DNA of 64,000 nt, taken from assembly GCA_046295215.1 (NCBI GenBank), contig JBKBNP010000001.1, forward strand, positions 192,562-256,561, read 5' to 3'. A program made the translations under genes and the position numbers. Each line of letters begins with the position of its first letter. Position 1 is the stretch's first letter. The notes under the pieces are model-generated. The model did not search any database. It was not told where the DNA came from and saw only the letters and a list, made by a program, of their open reading frames with translations. Below, one piece after another: positions 60,300 to 64,000 of this stretch. This stretch comes from Szabonella sp046295215 (GTDB lineage Bacteria; Pseudomonadota; Alphaproteobacteria; Rhodobacterales; Rhodobacteraceae).

Positions 60300-62398
60300 G
60301 CCACCTGCGCCCGCCGTATCCGCAGCCACCAACTGACCGCGAAGGTCGCCACAAGTGCAAAGCCGATTTCGTCGGTGATCGGCAAGGCGGCAATCAGGGT
60401 TCCGGCGGCTGCGATGGCCAGCACCCGCTGCCAGAGTGCCAGCGGCACCCCGAGCCAGCCGATCACTGCCGCCCCCCAAAGCCCGATCGCAATCAGCGCC
60501 TTCAGCACAATATAGATGACGGCGGGAACGAAGCCGATCACCTCGGCCAGCGGCCCGCCGGGTTGCAGCATCAGGGCAGGCGTGTAGACCGCCATATAGG
60601 GGATGACGAAGCCCGCCGCTGCGATCTTGATGGCCTGAAAGGAAATCCGGAGCCCGCTGTCCTTGGCGATGGGGGCAGCGGCAAAGCAGGCCAGCGCGAC
60701 AGGGGGCGTCAGATCGGCAAGGATGCCGAAATAGAACACGAACATATGGCTGACGATCAGCGGCACGCCAAGCTCCAGCAGGGCAGGCCCCGCAATCGCC
60801 GAGGTGATGATGTAGTTCGGGATCGTGGGGATGCCCATGCCCAGCACGATACAGGTGAGCATGGTCAGGATCAGCGACAGGATCAGGCTTTCGCGCCCCA
60901 CCCCCACGATGAAGCTGCCGAAGGTGTTGGCCGCGCCGGTCAGGGTCATCGTGCCGATGATGATGCCCACCAGCGCGCAGGCGATGCCCACCGGCAGGGC
61001 GGTCTTGGCCCCGTCGGCCAGCGCATCGCGGCATGTGGCGAGCGTTCTGCGCCCGCCCTGGGTGATTGCGTTGAAGGCAACCAGCGCCAAGACCGAGCCC
61101 GCGATCACCCAGATGCCGAACTGGAAGAACGCCGCTGCGATCAGCCCCAGCCCGACCCAGAACACCCCCCGGATCACGCCCTCGGGCAGGTTGAGCGCCG
61201 CCGCCGCCCCGAGGATCAGAAGAACCGTCAGCGCCAGCCCCACCGTTCCGGCAAAGAGTGGCGTGTAGCCGGAAAACAGGAGGTAAACCAGAACCGCCAG
61301 CGGCAGGATCAGGTGCCAGCCCTCTCGGATCGCACGGCGCGGCGAGGGCAGGCTGGCCTTGTCCATTCCGTGCAGCTTTGCGCGGCCCGCCTCCAGATGC
61401 ACCATCCAGAAGGCCCCGGCGAAATAGAGGATCGCCGGGATGAGGGCGGCCTTGACCACCTCGAAATAGGCAACGCCGAGGGTTTCGGCCATGATGAAGG
61501 CGACGGCCCCCATCACCGGCGGCATGATCTGCCCGCCCATGGAGGAGGTTGCCTCCACCCCACCGGCAAAGGCCGGGCGGTAACCAAAGCTCTTCATCAG
61601 CGGAATGGTGAATTGTCCGGTGGTGACGACATTGGCCACGCCGGAGCCGGAAATCGTGCCCATGAGGCCGGAGGACAGCACCGACACCTTGGCCGGTCCG
61701 CCCTGCTTGTGGCCGACAAGCCCGAGGCTGACATCGGTGAAGAGCTTGATCATCCCGGCCTTTTCAAGAAAGGCCCCGAAGAGGATGAAGAGGAAGATAT
61801 AGGTCGAGGAAACATAGGTCGGGATGCCATAGATGCCCTCGGTCCCGAAGGCCATATGGTCGATGACCTGACTGAAATCATAGCCGCGATGGTTGAACGG
61901 GCGCGGCAGATGCTGGCCGAAGAGGCAATAGCCCAGAAACCCGCCCGCGATGATCGGAAGCGCCGGACCCATCAGCGCCCAGGCGGCGGCGAACACGGTG
62001 AAAAGCGCGATGGTGCCCACCACGATATCGCGCGGCAAGGGATCGCCCGCGCGCAACAGGAGCGGCACATAATCCCACCATTGATAGAGCGCCACCGCAA
62101 CGCCCAACCCCGCCATCAGCCATCCTGCCGCCCTCAGGGCGGGCGTGCGTCCGCGAACCGCGGCCAGCAATGGAAAGCCCAGAAGCGCCAGAAAACCGAC
62201 ATGGAAGGCGCGCGTGATCTGGCTGGCGAAATCGATCAGATGCGCGGCTGTCGCGATCTGGAAGGCGGAAAAGGCAACGGCGATCCAGAAGAGGATGCGC
62301 CCCTCCAGCCCCGGCGGAAAGCCGCCATGCAGCGGGTCGATGGCCTCGGGCTGTGCCGGATGGTCCGGCGCGGTGCCGGGTGTGGTCTGGGTCTGCAC
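60296..62398 (-). CDS. TRAP transporter permease, fused DctQ-DctM (TAXI type)
   Basis: Sodium-coupled secondary transporter subunit of 700 residues. An N-terminal 4-segment DctQ-like part (about 30-160) is fused to the large DctM-like part with about 12 or more segments. SSTYIFLFILFGAFLEKAG, LMGTISGSGVANVVTTGQFT and MGIPTIPNYIITSAI are TRAP-4TM/12TM fusion signatures. It works with the TAXI binding protein immediately upstream (87 bases) on the same strand. Confidence 0.95.
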   Translation of the reverse strand: MQTQTTPGTAPDHPAQPEAIDPLHGGFPPGLEGRILFWIAVAFSAFQIATAAHLIDFASQITRAFHVGFLALLGFPLLAAVRGRTPALRAAGWLMAGLGVAVALYQWWDYVPLLLRAGDPLPRDIVVGTIALFTVFAAAWALMGPALPIIAGGFLGYCLFGQHLPRPFNHRGYDFSQVIDHMAFGTEGIYGIPTYVSSTYIFLFILFGAFLEKAGMIKLFTDVSLGLVGHKQGGPAKVSVLSSGLMGTISGSGVANVVTTGQFTIPLMKSFGYRPAFAGGVEATSSMGGQIMPPVMGAVAFIMAETLGVAYFEVVKAALIPAILYFAGAFWMVHLEAGRAKLHGMDKASLPSPRRAIREGWHLILPLAVLVYLLFSGYTPLFAGTVGLALTVLLILGAAAALNLPEGVIRGVFWVGLGLIAAAFFQFGIWVIAGSVLALVAFNAITQGGRRTLATCRDALADGAKTALPVGIACALVGIIIGTMTLTGAANTFGSFIVGVGRESLILSLILTMLTCIVLGMGIPTIPNYIITSAIAGPALLELGVPLIVSHMFVFYFGILADLTPPVALACFAAAPIAKDSGLRISFQAIKIAAAGFVIPYMAVYTPALMLQPGGPLAEVIGFVPAVIYIVLKALIAIGLWGAAVIGWLGVPLALWQRVLAIAAAGTLIAALPITDEIGFALVATFAVSWWLRIRRAQVA

Positions 62399-62485
62399 GG
62401 GTGGCGTCCTCCCCTGAACGCAGTCTGCGAGGATGGCCGTGCCGCGCGGGCAGGGCCATCTGGTCCGGTTTCCCTTGATCCGGGG

Positions 62486-63442
62486 TTACTGGATCAGGCC
62501 CGCCTCGCGGTAATACCGCTCGGCCCCCGGATGCAGCGGCAGCGGCATCCCGTTCAGCGCGTTTTCGAGCGAGATGGCCCGTGCCGCGGCATGGGCGGCG
62601 ATCAGCGTGTCGAGGTTCTCGAACATCAGCCTGGTCATCTGATAGGCGGTTTCCTCGGGCACATCCTCATGGGTGACAAAGAAGTTCATCACTGCCACGG
62701 TCGGCACATCCTCGGTCTGGCCTTCATAGGTGCCGGCCGGAATGGTGCCCGCGACATAGGGCGCCCCAAGCGATTCCGCGATTTCCGACGGAATGGCGAC
62801 CAGCGTGGTCGGCATGGAGGTGGCCAGATCCTTGATCGAGGCAACGCCGATCCCCGCCGATTGCAGCGTGGCGTCCAACTGACGGTTTTTCTGCAATTCG
62901 ACCGATTCCGCGAAGGGCAGGTATTCGACCTTGCCGAGATTGTCATAGCTCATGCCCGCCGCCCCCAGAATGGCGCGGGTGTTGAGTTCGGTGCCCGATT
63001 TCGGCGCCCCGACGGAAAGGCTCTTGCCCGCAAGGTCGGCCAGCGTTGTGATGCCGCTGTCCTTCGACGCCGCGATCTGGATGAAGTTCGGATAGGCGGC
63101 AGAGATCCCGCGCAGCTTGGACAGGGGGGTATTGAAACCGGCTTCGGCATTGCCTTCCCAGGCAAACAGCACGGAATCGCCCAGTGCCAGTGCCAGTTCA
63201 CCCCGACCCTGTTGCAAGAGGTTCAGGTTCTCGACCGAGGCCTTGGTGGATTGCACCTGCGCCTGCACGCCTTCGATCTTGTCGCCATAAAGCGTCGAGA
63301 GTGCGGCCCCGATGGGATAATAGACACCCGATGTGCCGCCGGTCAGGACATTGACGAATTCCTGGGCCGTTGCGGCAACAGGGGCAGCGGCGATGGTGGC
63401 GCCAGCCAGAAGTCCGCGCAGGGATGCGGTCAGTTTGGTCAT
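62486..63442 (-). CDS. TAXI-family TRAP transporter solute-binding protein
   Basis: Periplasmic binding protein of 318 residues, signal peptide about 1-26 ending ATAQ. VLTGGTSGVYYPIGAALS is the TAXI opening motif, and VQSTKASVENLNLLQQGRGELALALGDSV is the next conserved stretch (named in part). GGAGGAGG lies just before ATG 63442. It is first of six overlapping genes ending in DctBD-like regulators. Glutamate and related C5 acids are known TAXI ligands in some bacteria; the lhgO linkage makes 2-hydroxyglutarate a candidate. Confidence 0.94.
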   Translation of the reverse strand: MTKLTASLRGLLAGATIAAAPVAATAQEFVNVLTGGTSGVYYPIGAALSTLYGDKIEGVQAQVQSTKASVENLNLLQQGRGELALALGDSVLFAWEGNAEAGFNTPLSKLRGISAAYPNFIQIAASKDSGITTLADLAGKSLSVGAPKSGTELNTRAILGAAGMSYDNLGKVEYLPFAESVELQKNRQLDATLQSAGIGVASIKDLATSMPTTLVAIPSEIAESLGAPYVAGTIPAGTYEGQTEDVPTVAVMNFFVTHEDVPEETAYQMTRLMFENLDTLIAAHAAARAISLENALNGMPLPLHPGAERYYREAGLIQ

Positions 63443-63901
63443 TGGTTTCCTCCTCCAAGGGTCAAAGTCACGCTTTTGACAGCGTGATCGAGGACAGAGT
63501 TTGGTCCGGGTCCGGCCCCGGGACAATGTTTTTCCGGTCTGGGGATGCAAAAAGCATTGCGGCAACCTGCCTGCGGGCTGGCGATTTTCCGCCGGAAGCC
63601 CCTGAAGGCCTCTGCCGCACAAATCGCGTGAGGGATTCGTTCCTTGAATCCAGCGGGACCACAGGACTGCATGCGAGGCCCGCCTGCCACCCGACCCGGG
63701 CAACAGGGTCGGTGCAGGCGGTGGCGCGGCGTTTTTGCGAAACCCGTCATGATATACCGAAAGTCCACGATGTATCATTACGGGTATATCAAGATGAGGA
63801 TACGTCATTTGACCCCGTGCGGATTGTATCGTTAGGTCATGTTGACAAATGGCGTAGCCAGAGGCGGATCGACGTTATGTCGTTCGCCTTGAACAATCTG
63901 T
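63443..63901. other. Intergenic region upstream of the TAXI operon
   Basis: About 460 bases with no convincing gene. 63468-63487 is an inverted repeat near the operon start. 63740-63850 is clearly A+T-richer than the surroundings and carries TGATATACC/GGTATATCA arms (63750-63758 and 63783-63791) and two copies of TGTATC(A/G)TTA at 63771 and 63825. Confidence 0.55.
63468..63487. promoter_or_regulatory. Inverted repeat before the TAXI operon
   Basis: TCACGC and GCGTGA are separated by 8 bases, 25-45 bases before the TAXI start codon. It could be an operator or a leader hairpin. No convincing -24/-12 promoter was found nearby. Confidence 0.4.
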
Positions 63902-64000
63902 TCAGGCTGATGTGACGGCCTGATACTGGCGATCTGGGTGGTAGACTGCGTTCAGGATGGCGGTGAATATCCAGGCAAGCCAAGCCCTGAGGTGGGCCAG
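63902..64000 (-). CDS. Possible C-terminal end of an unidentified gene (partial)
   Basis: On the minus strand a frame is open from the window edge for 32 codons to a TGA at 63904-63902, ending in AVYHPDRQYQAVTSA. I do not recognise the protein. The Trp-rich LRAWLAWIFTAI part could be a membrane helix. The short length means this may be chance. Confidence 0.3.
   Translation of the reverse strand: MAHLRAWLAWIFTAILNAVYHPDRQYQAVTSA

Noticed and set aside
60563..63487. 974-codon open frame on the plus strand
   Set aside because: Antisense to the TRAP permease and TAXI genes, which have clear family motifs; typical GC-rich shadow frame.
63443..63600. Sigma54 (-24/-12) promoter before the TAXI gene
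   Set aside because: The best candidates (GG-N10-GC such as AGGTTGC with ATGC on the minus strand) miss most consensus positions, so none is reported as a feature.
63370..63915. Open frame of 181 codons on the plus strand near the right edge
   Set aside because: It begins antisense to the TAXI gene, has no ribosome-binding site and no recognisable motif.
1..64000. CRISPR array, prophage or insertion sequence
   Set aside because: No regularly spaced direct repeats, phage structural genes or transposase motifs were seen; the seven dispersed hairpin elements are the only repeat family found.

Overview
The window looks like chromosome of a high-GC alphaproteobacterium of the Rhodobacterales (Rhodobacter/Rhodovulum type). 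The basis is strong GC-rich codon bias, a polyol ABC transporter with sorbitol and mannitol dehydrogenases close to the Rhodobacter smo/mtlK set, a CryB-type iron-sulfur photolyase, the rodA-mrdA-mreDCB block, and rplU-rpmA-GNAT-obgE-proB. About 60 genes are packed tightly, often with 1-13 base overlaps, and no clear insertion sequence, prophage or CRISPR array was seen.

Layout. 1-3046 (minus): end of an efflux adaptor, moaB, a LysE exporter, a uracil-DNA glycosylase. 3193-6525 (plus): pyrB, a small membrane protein, a dihydroorotase homologue that has lost its catalytic residues, plsY. 6695-14215 (plus): LacI regulator, polyol-binding protein, two permeases, ATPase, sorbitol and mannitol dehydrogenases. 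14308-18269 (plus): glcDEF glycolate oxidase behind a promoter overlapped by an inverted repeat. 18294-21461 (plus): two tandem trypsin-like proteases, an Hsp20 gene behind a sigma32-like promoter and a ROSE-like RNA thermometer, an orphan LuxR-type regulator. 21468-26504: TetR regulator plus aminotransferase divergent from a polar amino acid ABC transporter. 26567-36704: CDF transporter, SH3 protein, 2-hydroxyacid dehydrogenase, then a minus-strand group (glutamine-synthetase-like ligase, aldehyde dehydrogenase, iron alcohol dehydrogenase, FAD oxidoreductase, DMT exporter) that looks like amine or amino-alcohol catabolism, then ghrA. 36817-42443 (minus): elongasome genes mreB-mreC-mreD-mrdA-rodA. 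42700-44445 (minus): leuA with a leucine-rich leader peptide. 44728-46916: SDR plus cryB. 47253-48601 (minus): scoAB. 48684-49904: a four-module secreted protein. 50029-50360: tRNA-Leu(UAA) interrupted by a group I intron. 50589-55685 (plus): DUF2059 protein, rplU, rpmA, GNAT, obgE, proB. 55682-63442 (minus): an overlapping operon of TAXI binding protein, fused TRAP permease, DUF1850 protein, L-2-hydroxyglutarate oxidase and a DctB/DctD-like two-component system. 63443-64000: A+T-richer regulatory-looking DNA and the edge of an unidentified gene.

Most notable: (1) the group I intron splitting the anticodon of tRNA-Leu(UAA); (2) a dispersed intergenic element found seven times, built from GC-rich hairpins followed by a conserved GGTATTT-GGCCAAGATGAA core; (3) a ROSE-type thermometer with a near-consensus heat-shock promoter; (4) a leuA leader peptide with four consecutive Leu codons; (5) the 2-hydroxyglutarate/TAXI/DctBD operon, whose end shares a CTAG with the stop of proB.
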